DNA of 11,230 bases from an uncultured Lachnospiraceae bacterium (GCA_905207905.1 CAJLNC010000080.1:1-11230), one strand, 5' to 3'. Counted from the stretch's first letter, positions 1 to 7,750 are shown. Translations and numbers: made by a program. Notes: a model not told the origin generated them from the letters alone.

Positions 1-1492
1 TTGAAACCTTCAAGCCAAATTCTTTCAGCACATAATCTTTGATTTCCTGATAGGTCGCTTTCGTCTCTGCACTGGTTGCATCCAACTCATCTAAGTCTAA
101 ATCGATCTCTATCGTGTCATCTGGTTTTTGTTGGGACAAAAGAACAACCGTCTCAACATGCACAGACTGACAGAAATTATCCACTGCCCGGATCCGTTTT
201 AACTCATAGCCCTTCTGGCACAAGTATTTTAAATCTCTTGCCAGAGTAGCAGAATCGCAGCTTACGTATACAATCCGCTTGGGCGCCATCTGCACCATGG
301 TGTCCAGCACTGGCTGCTGGCATCCCTTCCTGGGGGGATCGATCACGATCACATCTGCCCGGATCCCCTCTTTTTCGTATTTTTCAGGCAAAACCTCCTC
401 TGCCTTGCCAACATAAAATTCCGTGTTGGTCAGGCCGTTTAAGGCCGCATTCCTTCTGGCATCCTCTATGGCCTCCGGCACAATCTCAACCCCACGGACC
501 GTTCCCGCCTTTTGAGCCAAAAACAGGGAAATAGTGCCGATCCCGCAGTACAGATCCCACACCGTCTCATTTCCAGTCAGTCCGGCATACTCTAAGGCTG
601 TACGGTACAGATGCTCCGTCTGCACCGGATTCACCTGATAAAAAGAAAGGGGAGAAATCTGATATTTCACTGTCCCGATAAAGTCCTCAATATACTCCCT
701 TCCCCACAGAAGCCGGTTTTCCCGGCCCAGAATCACATTAGTGCGCTCCTGATTCGTATTTAAGACAATGCTGGTCATACCGGAAATCCGGGAAAGCGCT
801 GCAATAAGCTTCTCTTCCTTGGGCAGCCCCTTTCCGTTGACTACCAGGCACACCATGATCTCTCCAGTGCGAAACCCCACCCGGATCATCACATGGCGCA
901 TCCGGCCTTTTCCAGTTGCCTCCTCATAGGGATCCACCTGATTTTCTTCCATATACTGCAGCACCGTCTCCAGCACCTGACAGTTCACCTTGGATCCCAA
1001 AGCGCAGTCATGATTGTCAATGATTGCGTGAGTGCGGCCTGCATAGAATCCTGCGATCAGCCGTCCCTCCCGATCTCTCCCTATGGGAAACTGAGCCTTA
1101 TTCCTGTAATGAAACGGCTCTTCCATTCCAATGATAGGCTCCATACACTGCAAAAGCAGCTCCCTGTCAAAGCCCCCGATGCGCTGTAGATTCCCCAGCA
1201 CCTTCTGCTCCTTAAAAGCAAGCTGAGCCGGATAGCTCATGGCCTGAAGCTGACAGCCCCCGCACTGGCGGGACACTGGACATACCGGCTCCACCCGCTG
1301 CGGGCTGGGCTTTAAAATCTCCATCAGCCGCCCAAAGGCGTATGTTTTCTTTCTCTTGATGATCTTTGCCTGGATCACATCACCGATCACCGTATCCTTC
1401 ACAAATACGGCCATGCCCTCCGCATGGCCGATTCCCAGTCCCTCACTGCTGATATCTTCTATCTCCAACTGTACCAAATCTTCTTTTTTCAT
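1..1492 (-). CDS. rlmD: 23S rRNA (uracil-5-)-methyltransferase, RlmD/RlmCD (RumA) type, 3' end cut by window
   Basis: This partial gene (497 codons visible, no stop in the window) encodes a SAM-dependent enzyme that methylates C5 of uridine in 23S rRNA; in Gram-positives one such enzyme (RlmCD) can serve two sites. An N-terminal TRAM domain covers about residues 1-58. Four cysteines suited to a 4Fe-4S cluster are C71, C77, C80 (CxxxxxCGGC) and C163. The SAM-binding motif WDLYCGIGT has its Asp at 313, DPPRKG starts at 385, the nucleophile C412 lies in YVSCDSATLARD, and the general base E447 lies in HVETVVLL. The family normally ends about there, but this frame continues for at least 45 residues through an acidic linker into YQEIKDYVLKEFGLKVS. 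The ATG is preceded by GGAGG at a 5-nt spacing. The gene probably shares a transcript with yhaM upstream. Family assignment is secure; the exact target uridine is inferred. Confidence 0.93.
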   Translation of the reverse strand, partial: MKKEDLVQLEIEDISSEGLGIGHAEGMAVFVKDTVIGDVIQAKIIKRKKTYAFGRLMEILKPSPQRVEPVCPVSRQCGGCQLQAMSYPAQLAFKEQKVLGNLQRIGGFDRELLLQCMEPIIGMEEPFHYRNKAQFPIGRDREGRLIAGFYAGRTHAIIDNHDCALGSKVNCQVLETVLQYMEENQVDPYEEATGKGRMRHVMIRVGFRTGEIMVCLVVNGKGLPKEEKLIAALSRISGMTSIVLNTNQERTNVILGRENRLLWGREYIEDFIGTVKYQISPLSFYQVNPVQTEHLYRTALEYAGLTGNETVWDLYCGIGTISLFLAQKAGTVRGVEIVPEAIEDARRNAALNGLTNTEFYVGKAEEVLPEKYEKEGIRADVIVIDPPRKGCQQPVLDTMVQMAPKRIVYVSCDSATLARDLKYLCQKGYELKRIRAVDNFCQSVHVETVVLLSQQKPDDTIEIDLDLDELDATSAETKATYQEIKDYVLKEFGLKVS

Positions 1493-1540
1493 AACATCCT
1501 CCGCCTCTGAAACAAACACAAAGGCTCTCTCAAACAATAA

Positions 1541-1692
1541 CGCTTCCTCACATCTCCTGCAAAGCGTCCAAAACCGCCAGGTCTGCCGGAAATTCTCCGA
1601 AAACTCACGCTTCCATCTTCATTCCACTTCTCCGACAAAGCATCCAAAACCATCAGGTCTGCCGGAAATTTCCAAAAAAATACGCCTCATCC
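1541..1692. repeat. Diverged 76-bp tandem duplication between yhaM and rlmD
   Basis: Two copies of one segment lie in the yhaM-rlmD gap at an offset of exactly 76 bp. The best-matched parts are 1551-1594 and 1627-1670, with about 38 of 44 identical bases; the core reads caggtctgccggaaatt in both. On the minus strand each copy encodes FPADLxVLDALxE, but because 76 is not a multiple of three the two lie in different frames, and each frame is closed by nearby stops. I therefore read it as a decayed or non-coding tandem duplication and not as a gene. Apart from this repeat and the rlmD ribosome site, I see nothing in the 200-bp gap. Confidence 0.75.
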
Positions 1693-2643
1693 CTAAAACT
1701 CACTGCTCTTTCGGATGTTGGACTCAAACAGCCGGTTGTAGCCCAGCCAAGGGTTTCCGTTCTGTTCCTTGGCGCCCTTTAAAAGCTCCTTCATTGTCTC
1801 CATCTTGGCGTCTGTGTTGTCCGCCAGATTCAGAGCAAGGGCCTCCGGCAGCGCCGGCTTTTTGGGAGAACCGTACTCCAGCTCCCCGTGATGGGCCAGA
1901 ATGCAGTGCTGCAGCTCGCTGGCCAATTTCTTTGGAAAACCCTTGATACTGCGGCAGCCGTAGCCCACCAGCTCACTGCCCATTACAATATGCCCCAGAA
2001 GCTGGCCATCATCCGTATAATCATTTTCCGGGAAATTGGAAATCTCCTTTAATTTTCCCACATCGTGGAAAGCTGCCGCAGTAAAGAGCAGATCCCGGTT
2101 CAGGTAAGGATAATGCTCCACATAATAGGCACACAGAGTCACTACATTCAGGGTATGTTCCAGCAATCCTCCCACAAAGCTGTGATGCACCGTCTTGGCC
2201 GCAGAATGTTTCTTAAAGGCATTGGCAAAGGGTTCGTCCCCAAAATATTTTTTGATCAGCTGCTGAAGGAAGGGGTTTTCCACCTGATTTAAAAGAGCCA
2301 TCAGCTCCCCATACATCTCATCTAAATTCCGATCGCTCACCGGAAGATAATCTGCCGGGTCATACTCTCCCTCTGCCACTTTCCGCACCCGCTTAATGTT
2401 CAGCTGCAAAGTTCCCTGAAAGCTGGTGACCTCTCCTACAATATCCACATAGTCTAAAGCTGCGAACTCATCAATCCCGGAAGAATTGGGATCCCAGATC
2501 TTAGCGTCAATGGTTCCTGTTTTATCCTGCAGCACCACATTTTCATATACTTTACCATTTTTTGCCACTGCGGACTGTCTGTATTTGCACAGATAGACAT
2601 CGCCTATCCGGTCTCCTTCATGGAATGTCTCGATAAATTTCAT
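1693..2643 (-). CDS. yhaM: 3'-5' exoribonuclease YhaM family (OB fold plus HD domain)
   Basis: The 316-residue protein matches the YhaM family in length and architecture. YhaM is a metal-dependent cytoplasmic 3'-5' exoribonuclease involved in RNA turnover. An OB-fold nucleic-acid-binding domain occupies about residues 12-90 (YENVVLQDKTGTIDAKIWDP is typical). The HD phosphohydrolase domain covers about 150-300 and shows H163 (LLEHT), the HD doublet H193-D194 in AAFHDVGK, H251-H252 in ILAHHGELEYGSP, and a distal Asp in LADNTDAK (D278). An AAGGAG lies 12 nt before the ATG, a rather long spacing, but no in-frame alternative start fits better. A consensus TATAAT upstream suggests its own promoter. 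It diverges from mutS2 and probably leads into rlmD, whose start lies 200 bp beyond the stop. Confidence 0.93.
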   Translation of the reverse strand: MKFIETFHEGDRIGDVYLCKYRQSAVAKNGKVYENVVLQDKTGTIDAKIWDPNSSGIDEFAALDYVDIVGEVTSFQGTLQLNIKRVRKVAEGEYDPADYLPVSDRNLDEMYGELMALLNQVENPFLQQLIKKYFGDEPFANAFKKHSAAKTVHHSFVGGLLEHTLNVVTLCAYYVEHYPYLNRDLLFTAAAFHDVGKLKEISNFPENDYTDDGQLLGHIVMGSELVGYGCRSIKGFPKKLASELQHCILAHHGELEYGSPKKPALPEALALNLADNTDAKMETMKELLKGAKEQNGNPWLGYNRLFESNIRKSSEF

Positions 2644-2689
2644 TTTTCCAACAATCTCCTTTTTAAAAAAATGTGTTTCTTTTTATTGT

Positions 2690-2718
2690 ATTATAGAGTA
2701 AAATGGATTTGTAGTAAA
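2690..2718 (-). promoter_or_regulatory. Predicted sigma-A promoter for yhaM
   Basis: On the minus strand a perfect TATAAT (2695-2690) lies 17 bp downstream of TTTACT (2718-2713), a weak -35 element. Transcription would start near 2683, giving an untranslated leader of about 40 nt. On the opposite strand TAAAAT at 2699-2704 is a weaker -10 candidate for mutS2, so the two divergent promoters would overlap. The -10 match is seen directly; promoter activity is inferred. Confidence 0.55.
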
Positions 2719-2752
2719 TAACAAAGTGAAACAGGACAGTATTAGAACAGAT

Positions 2753-5131
2753 ATGAATGAAAAAGCGCTGCGGGTCTTAGAATACCCGAAAATAATCGAA
2801 AAACTAACACAGATGGCTGGTTCCCAGCCTGGAAAAAATCTTTGCAAAAACCTGCTGCCCTCCTGCGATCTGGATGAGATCAACCGGATGCAGGGGGAAA
2901 CTGCAGACGCCCTCACCAGAATCTATCAGAAAGGCAGCGTGTCCTTTTCTGGCGTCCAGGATCTGCGAGGTTCTTTAAAGCGTCTGGAAATCGGCAGCAC
3001 CTTAAATATATTGGAACTTTTAAGCGTCTGCAAACTTTTAGAGGCCTGCAACCGGGTGAAATCCTATTCCCGCCGGGATACGGAAGAGGCTGAGGAGGAT
3101 TCTCTGGATGAGATGTTCCGGGAGCTGCAGCCCTTAACGCCCCTGGCCGGAGAGATCCGCCGCTGCATCTTATCCGAGGATGAGATCGCAGATGATGCCA
3201 GTCCCACCTTGCGGCAGATCCGGCGTTCCATGGGGATCACCAATGACCGAATCCGTTCTCAGCTAAATTCCATGGTAAACGGCAGTACCCGCACCTATCT
3301 GCAGGATGCTGTGATCACCCAGCGGAACGGCCGCTACTGTATCCCGGTAAAGGCGGAGCACCGCAGCCAGGTGCCAGGCATGATTCATGACCAGTCCTCC
3401 ACCGGTTCCACCCTCTTTGTGGAACCTATGGCAGTAGTAAAATTAAACAATGATCTGCGGGAACTGGAGCTTCAGGAAGAAAAAGAGATTGAAGTGATCC
3501 TGGCTCATCTAAGCGGCCTGGTAGCGGAAAACAGCGAGTCTCTGCACAATGACATCTTACTCCTGACGGAACTGGATTTCATCTTTGCCAGAGCTATGCT
3601 GGCCAAGAGCTATGACGGTTCCCGTCCGGATTTTAATGAGGAAGGACGTATTTCCATTAAAAAAGGGCGCCATCCTCTTTTGGATCCCAAAAAGGTGGTG
3701 CCAGTGGACATCAGCCTGGGGGATACCTTTGACCTTCTGGTGATCTCAGGCCCCAACACGGGAGGCAAAACGGTTTCCTTAAAGACCGTGGGCCTTTTTA
3801 CCCTTATGGGACAGGCAGGACTTCACATTCCCGCCTTTGATCACTCGGAGTTGTCTGTGTTTACGGAAGTATTTGCAGATATCGGAGATGAACAGAGCAT
3901 TGAACAGAGCTTAAGTACCTTTTCCTCTCACATGACTAATATTGTTTCCTTCTGGAAACAGGCAGACAGCCGCTCTTTAGTCCTTTTTGACGAACTTGGG
4001 GCAGGTACCGACCCCACAGAGGGAGCGGCTTTGGCCATTGCCATCCTCTCCAATCTTCACAGACGGGGGATTCGTACCATTGCCACCACCCACTACAGCG
4101 AGCTGAAGATCTTTGCCCTCTCCACTCCCGGAGTGGAAAACGGCTGCTGCGAATTTAACGTGGAAACTCTGCGTCCCACCTACCGGCTTCTCATCGGGGT
4201 TCCCGGAAAGAGCAATGCCTTTGCCATCTCTTCCAAACTGGGACTTCCGGACGAGATCATTGAGGAAGCAAAAGGCCATATCAGCCAGGAAGCAGAAAAC
4301 TTTGAAGATGTAATCGCTGATCTGGAAAACCGCCGGGCCATGGTGGAGCAGGAACGTCAGGAGATTTCCCGCTATAAGCAGGAGATCGAGCGTCTGAAAA
4401 ATAATCTGGCCCGCAAGGAAGACAAACTGGATACCAGCAGGGAAAAAATCCTGGCTCAGGCCAGAGAGGAAGCTCACGCTCTTCTTCGGGAAGCCAAAGA
4501 ATATGCGGACGAAACCATCCGCAGATATCACAAATTCGGCTCCTCCATCGACTCTTCCAAGGAGATGGAGCAGGAGCGCAGCCGTCTTCGTGAAAAAATG
4601 TCCGGCCTGGAAAAAGATATGGCTCTGAAAAACACAAAAAAGCCCAAAAAAGAAGTCAAGGCAAAAGAACTTCGCATTGGGGACAGCGTAAAGGTCTTAA
4701 GTCTGAATCTAAAAGGCACCGTCAGCACCCTGCCGGATGCCAAGGGCAATCTGTTTGTGCAGATGGGGATTCTCCGTTCTCAGGTAAACGTAAAAGATCT
4801 GGAAAAACTTCCGGATGAAGAGCCCCTCTCCCCAGTTTTGAAACGTACTGGAACCGGCAAACTAAAAATGTCCAAATCTGCTTCTGTCAGCACAGAGATC
4901 AACCTTCTTGGAAAGACTGTGGATGAAGCCTTAAATGAACTGGATAAATATCTGGATGATGCCTATCTGGCTCACCTGCCTTCTGTCCGCGTAGTTCACG
5001 GCAAAGGTACCGGGGCGCTTCGGAAAGCAGTACACAATTACCTGCGGCGGCAAAAACATGTGGACAGCTACCGCCTGGGAGAATTTGGGGAAGGAGATGC
5101 CGGCGTCACCATTGTTACGTTCAAAAAATAG
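2753..5131 (+). CDS. mutS2: MutS2 family ATPase/endonuclease with C-terminal Smr domain
   Basis: This 792-residue protein is MutS2, which in Firmicutes is linked to suppression of homologous recombination and to rescue of collided ribosomes. It lacks the mismatch-recognition domain of MutS1. Visible parts are an N-terminal core and clamp (about 1-300), Walker A GPNTGGKT (333-340), STFSSHM (388-394), Walker B LVLFDELGAGTDP (D413-E414), an H-loop at H447 (ATTHYSELK), a charged coiled coil (about 505-620), a KOW-like segment, and an Smr domain (about 715-792) with HGKGTGALRK from H749. The usual LDLRG/LDLHG motif at the Smr start reads INLLG here. I chose this ATG because MNEKALRVLEYPKII aligns with the usual MutS2 N-terminus. 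A GTG at 2726 would add nine residues. Neither start has a clear ribosome site. Confidence 0.95.
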   Translation: MNEKALRVLEYPKIIEKLTQMAGSQPGKNLCKNLLPSCDLDEINRMQGETADALTRIYQKGSVSFSGVQDLRGSLKRLEIGSTLNILELLSVCKLLEACNRVKSYSRRDTEEAEEDSLDEMFRELQPLTPLAGEIRRCILSEDEIADDASPTLRQIRRSMGITNDRIRSQLNSMVNGSTRTYLQDAVITQRNGRYCIPVKAEHRSQVPGMIHDQSSTGSTLFVEPMAVVKLNNDLRELELQEEKEIEVILAHLSGLVAENSESLHNDILLLTELDFIFARAMLAKSYDGSRPDFNEEGRISIKKGRHPLLDPKKVVPVDISLGDTFDLLVISGPNTGGKTVSLKTVGLFTLMGQAGLHIPAFDHSELSVFTEVFADIGDEQSIEQSLSTFSSHMTNIVSFWKQADSRSLVLFDELGAGTDPTEGAALAIAILSNLHRRGIRTIATTHYSELKIFALSTPGVENGCCEFNVETLRPTYRLLIGVPGKSNAFAISSKLGLPDEIIEEAKGHISQEAENFEDVIADLENRRAMVEQERQEISRYKQEIERLKNNLARKEDKLDTSREKILAQAREEAHALLREAKEYADETIRRYHKFGSSIDSSKEMEQERSRLREKMSGLEKDMALKNTKKPKKEVKAKELRIGDSVKVLSLNLKGTVSTLPDAKGNLFVQMGILRSQVNVKDLEKLPDEEPLSPVLKRTGTGKLKMSKSASVSTEINLLGKTVDEALNELDKYLDDAYLAHLPSVRVVHGKGTGALRKAVHNYLRRQKHVDSYRLGEFGEGDAGVTIVTFKK

Positions 5132-5136
5132 CGTTT

Positions 5137-5167
5137 CTGGAACAGTTCGGCGTTTTGCCGGAACCAG
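5137..5167 (+). other. Imperfect stem-loop after mutS2
   Basis: Just past the mutS2 stop, gttcggc (5145-5151) can pair with gccggaac (5157-5164) with one bulge, and ctgg/ccag may add an outer stem. No T-run follows, so it is a poor intrinsic terminator and could instead be an mRNA 3'-end structure. Confidence 0.3.
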
Positions 5168-5210
5168 TAAATAACCTTTCGAATAAAAAAGTACATGTTT
5201 CGTGCTTTTG

Positions 5211-5357
5211 CAGTTTTACAAACTGACTATAGCGCACACGTTTCCCTGCCGGATGCTTACTGCAAAGTAACCGCTTTCTTTTTGCATCTGTGCAGATGGC
5301 AGGCGAATGCGCCTCTGACTTACCTGTACATTGACAACAAGCGCAGAACACTTCTGC
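5211..5357 (+). promoter_or_regulatory. Dyad-rich leader upstream of the response regulator
   Basis: The 254-bp gap between mutS2 and the response regulator carries four short perfect inverted repeats: CAGTTT-tac-AAACTG (5211-5225), CATCTG-tg-CAGATG (5285-5298), AGGCG-aatg-CGCCT (5301-5314) and GCAGAA-cac-TTCTGC (5343-5357). They could be binding sites, for example for autoregulation by the downstream regulator, or small hairpins in a leader RNA. A TTGACA at 5331-5336 has no -10 partner at normal spacing, so I cannot place the promoter. No known riboswitch was recognised. Confidence 0.3.
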
Positions 5358-5385
5358 TGCAGAAAGACAATACGAGGAGAAAATT

Positions 5386-6093
5386 ATGACAAATCGGCAG
5401 CGAATACTAATTGTAGATGATGATGAGAATATCGCAAAGCTCATCTCGCTCTACCTGACTAAAGAATTTTTTGACACGAAAATCGTGACCGATGGAGTGA
5501 GCGCACTGAGAGAGCAGGAAACCTGGCAGCCCAATCTGATCCTTCTGGATCTGATGCTTCCCGGTGTGGACGGTTATCAGGTTTGCCGGGAGATCCGCCA
5601 AAGATCCAAGGTGCCCATCATCATCCTCTCAGCCAAGGCAGAAGTTTTTGACAAGGTTCTTGGATTAGAATTGGGCGCTGATGATTACATTGTAAAACCT
5701 TTTGATACCAAAGAATTGGTGGCCAGGGTGAGGGCTGTCCTGCGCCGTTTTTCCGTTCCTGCACCGGAAGAAAATAAAACCCAGGAAAAATATATAGAAT
5801 TTCCGGATCTGACCATTAATCTGCGAAATTATTCTGTAATTTACCGGGGAGAACCTGTGGACATGCCGCCCAAGGAGCTGGAACTTCTATACTTCCTGGC
5901 TTCCTCTCCAAATCAGGTATTTACCAGAGAACAGCTTCTGGATCATATCTGGGGATATGAGTACATGGGCGATACCCGAACGGTAGATGTGCATATCAAA
6001 CGAATCCGGGAAAAAATCAAGGATAATCAATACTGGTCCATCACCACTGTCTGGGGAATTGGCTACAAATTTGAAACACCACCCAGACACTGA
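5386..6093 (+). CDS. OmpR/PhoB-family response regulator
   Basis: This 235-residue cytoplasmic transcription factor is the output half of a two-component system. The receiver domain (about 5-120) has the acidic pair D11-D12, the phosphoacceptor D55 in LILLDLMLPG, S82 in IILSAKAE at the conserved Thr/Ser position, and K104 in YIVKPF. A linker of about 15 residues leads to an OmpR-type winged-helix domain (about 136-230) with PPKELELLYFLA, the recognition helix around TRTVDVHIKRIREKI, and the closing WGIGYKF hairpin. All phosphorelay residues are present, so it should be active. GAGGAG precedes the ATG at 6 nt. The kinase gene follows on the same strand, but a 183-bp gap and a predicted terminator intervene. 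I cannot tell the regulon from sequence; the nearby copper genes are not evidence of copper sensing. Confidence 0.95.
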   Translation: MTNRQRILIVDDDENIAKLISLYLTKEFFDTKIVTDGVSALREQETWQPNLILLDLMLPGVDGYQVCREIRQRSKVPIIILSAKAEVFDKVLGLELGADDYIVKPFDTKELVARVRAVLRRFSVPAPEENKTQEKYIEFPDLTINLRNYSVIYRGEPVDMPPKELELLYFLASSPNQVFTREQLLDHIWGYEYMGDTRTVDVHIKRIREKIKDNQYWSITTVWGIGYKFETPPRH

Positions 6094-6148
6094 AGTCCAA
6101 GAGACCGCTTTCCATTCTCCCGGTTCTATTTGGCATTAAAATCGAAAA

Positions 6149-6197
6149 AGCCTGCAGACTGCCGGCCTTTGTGCCTCTGCAGTCTTCCGGCTCTTTT
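6149..6197 (+). terminator. Predicted intrinsic terminator after the response regulator
   Basis: A stem forms from AGACTGC (6156-6162) with GCAGTCT (6179-6185), extended through mismatches by agcc/ggct (6149-6152 with 6189-6192). It is followed by ctcttttg and preceded by an A-rich run, so it has terminator form, with a mismatched base and a 16-nt loop. It lies between the two genes of the two-component system, which is unusual. Termination strength is unknown. Confidence 0.55.
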
Positions 6198-6214
6198 GAG
6201 GGTAATACCTGAGA

Positions 6215-6243
6215 TTCTTACGTGCCGCTGACTCTGATATTTT
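6215..6243 (+). promoter_or_regulatory. Possible extended -10 promoter for the histidine kinase gene
   Basis: TG-A-TATTTT (6235-6243) is an extended -10 candidate with a weak TTCTTA (6215-6220) 17 bp upstream. It lies after the predicted terminator and before the kinase ribosome site, where a separate promoter would be needed if the terminator is efficient. The match is modest. Confidence 0.3.
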
Positions 6244-6276
6244 ACGGTTCCTTCTTTTGCTTAGGAGTTCCTGCGT

Positions 6277-7689
6277 ATGAGACACAAATTATTGATTCGT
6301 TTCTCTATTTTTTATCTTCTTTTTGTTATGATCACTTTGGTACTTTTTTCTGTGCTTATGCCCACCAAAATCTATGACCATCTGCTAAAGAGCAAGACTG
6401 CCCAACTGCAGCAGGTGGCAACGGAATTGGCTGACTATCCCGAAGTTTACAACTGCGATTTTCAAAATGAGACTGCGGATCTGTCCCTGCGCAGTTCGCT
6501 CACCGCTATCGCCAAAACCCAGGAATGTATCATCTGGCTGGTTCACAAGGATGGTCAGGTGTTAATGTCCAGCGATCTTCCCTATCCTATGGAGCACTCC
6601 TTAAAAATCCCTAATTTTTCCGGTATTCTGGAAGAACGTCCCTGCCAGCTCACCGGGGATTTTTTTGGTATGTTTAATCATCAGATTCGCAGTATCCTCA
6701 TGCCGGTTTCTGTCATGCCTCACACAACCGACTATGTGATTGTTCACTATGAAGTGGCACATTTAGAGGCCAGCCAAAAATATCTCATGAGCCTTTGTTC
6801 CTGGATGCTGGCTCTTTTTTATGCAGTCTCACTACTGCTTCCCTTTGCTGTGTATTTTCTGTTTTACCAACCTCTCCGGAAGCTCATTGCCCTCTCTCAC
6901 AATTATCTCACCGGAAATCTGAATCTCCAGTCTCCTCCTTCGGATGACAGTGAATTTTCCTCCCTTCAGACAAATATCAATTTTCTGGCAGAAGAAATCC
7001 GGCATACCGAAGATTATCAGAGAAATTTTGTCTCTAATATCTCCCATGACTTCCGTTCCCCTCTTACCTCCATCCGCGGCTACGCGGAAGCCATCTTAGA
7101 TGGCACGATCCCCAAAGAATCCCAGGACAAATATCTGCAGATTATTCTCACAGAGGCAGAACGGCTCACCAGGCTGACTCAGAATATCCTAAACACCAAC
7201 AATCTTCAAGGCAATGGCATGATGCTGGATCTGTCCGTTTTTGACATCAATGATATGCTCCATTCCATTGCTGCCTCCCTGGAAATACAATGTCGGAAAA
7301 AGGATATTAAGATCCTCTTTTCCCTTTCTCAAAGCCCCCTGGAAGTTCGGGCCGATAAAATAAAAATCCAGCAGGTAGTCTATAACCTGCTGGACAATGC
7401 CATTAAATTCAGTCCTTCCCATTCTTCTATCACCGTCTCCGCTTCCCGGAAACGAAAATATGTGTTTGTATCCATCAAAGACCACGGCGAGGGGATCCCG
7501 GCCAATCAGATCCCGAAGATTTTCAACCGTTTCTACAAATCCGATGCCTCCCGAAACAAAGACAAACACGGCACCGGGCTTGGGCTTTCCATTGTTCGGG
7601 AAATCCTGACTGCTCACAAACAGAATATCAATGTGATCAGCACAGAGGGCGTAGGATCCGAATTTGTGTTTACTCTGGAACGGGCGTAG
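6277..7689 (+). CDS. Membrane sensor histidine kinase (HisKA/HATPase_c)
   Basis: This 470-residue protein is the sensor partner of the response regulator upstream. Transmembrane helix 1 spans about residues 7-28; an extracytoplasmic domain of about 140 residues (29-168) contains IWLVHKDGQVLMSS, a PAS/Cache-like strand pattern; transmembrane helix 2 spans about 172-196. A HAMP-like segment follows (about 197-247). The HisKA helix has phosphoacceptor H257 in SNISHDFRSPLTSIRGYAE. The ATP-binding domain shows the N box NLLDNAIKFSP (N374), G1 DHGEGIP (402-408), the F box KIFNRFYK, and G2 GTGLGLSIV (432-440). Every catalytic motif is intact. AGGAG lies 9 nt before the ATG. The sensor domain has no obvious metal-ligand cluster, so the stimulus is unknown. 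The gene runs convergent to copA and ends 81 bp from it. Confidence 0.95.
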   Translation: MRHKLLIRFSIFYLLFVMITLVLFSVLMPTKIYDHLLKSKTAQLQQVATELADYPEVYNCDFQNETADLSLRSSLTAIAKTQECIIWLVHKDGQVLMSSDLPYPMEHSLKIPNFSGILEERPCQLTGDFFGMFNHQIRSILMPVSVMPHTTDYVIVHYEVAHLEASQKYLMSLCSWMLALFYAVSLLLPFAVYFLFYQPLRKLIALSHNYLTGNLNLQSPPSDDSEFSSLQTNINFLAEEIRHTEDYQRNFVSNISHDFRSPLTSIRGYAEAILDGTIPKESQDKYLQIILTEAERLTRLTQNILNTNNLQGNGMMLDLSVFDINDMLHSIAASLEIQCRKKDIKILFSLSQSPLEVRADKIKIQQVVYNLLDNAIKFSPSHSSITVSASRKRKYVFVSIKDHGEGIPANQIPKIFNRFYKSDASRNKDKHGTGLGLSIVREILTAHKQNINVISTEGVGSEFVFTLERA

Positions 7690-7696
7690 AAGAGAA

Positions 7697-7750
7697 AACA
7701 GCATCTGAATACAAGGATCTGCCCTTTGTACACAGATGCTGTGTTTTGCT
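7697..7750. terminator. Bidirectional intrinsic terminator between the histidine kinase gene and copA
   Basis: ACAGCATCTG (7698-7707) and CAGATGCTGT (7733-7742) form a perfect 10-bp stem; the loop region can pair further (tacaagg with cctttgta). On the plus strand it is followed by gttttgctttt, and on the minus strand by a T-rich stretch (tttctctt). It therefore can serve both the kinase gene and the csoR-copA operon, which converge here. Confidence 0.82.

Noticed and set aside
1489..1653. Minus-strand frame of 54 codons whose TGA overlaps the rlmD ATG
   Set aside because: It has no ribosome site, lies across the duplicated segment, and resembles no protein; the stop/start overlap is probably chance.
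1356..1946. Plus-strand 196-residue frame
   Set aside because: It lies antisense to rlmD and yhaM, spans their gap, and has the Ser/Pro-rich composition of a shadow frame.
3977..4637. Antisense frames within mutS2
   Set aside because: mutS2 has intact motifs throughout, so these are frame shadows without ribosome sites.
5331..5336. Perfect TTGACA upstream of the response regulator
   Set aside because: No -10 hexamer lies at 15-19 bp; the next plausible AT-rich hexamer is about 29 bp away.
5195..5389. 64-residue plus-strand frame ending at the response regulator start (ATGA overlap)
   Set aside because: There is no ribosome site or recognisable domain, and it crosses the hairpin-rich leader. 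A leader peptide cannot be excluded but is not supported.
6277..7689. Idea that the two-component system is a copper sensor (CusRS-like)
   Set aside because: The genes are only convergent neighbours of the copper operon, CsoR already accounts for copper control, and the sensor domain shows no clear metal-ligand cluster.
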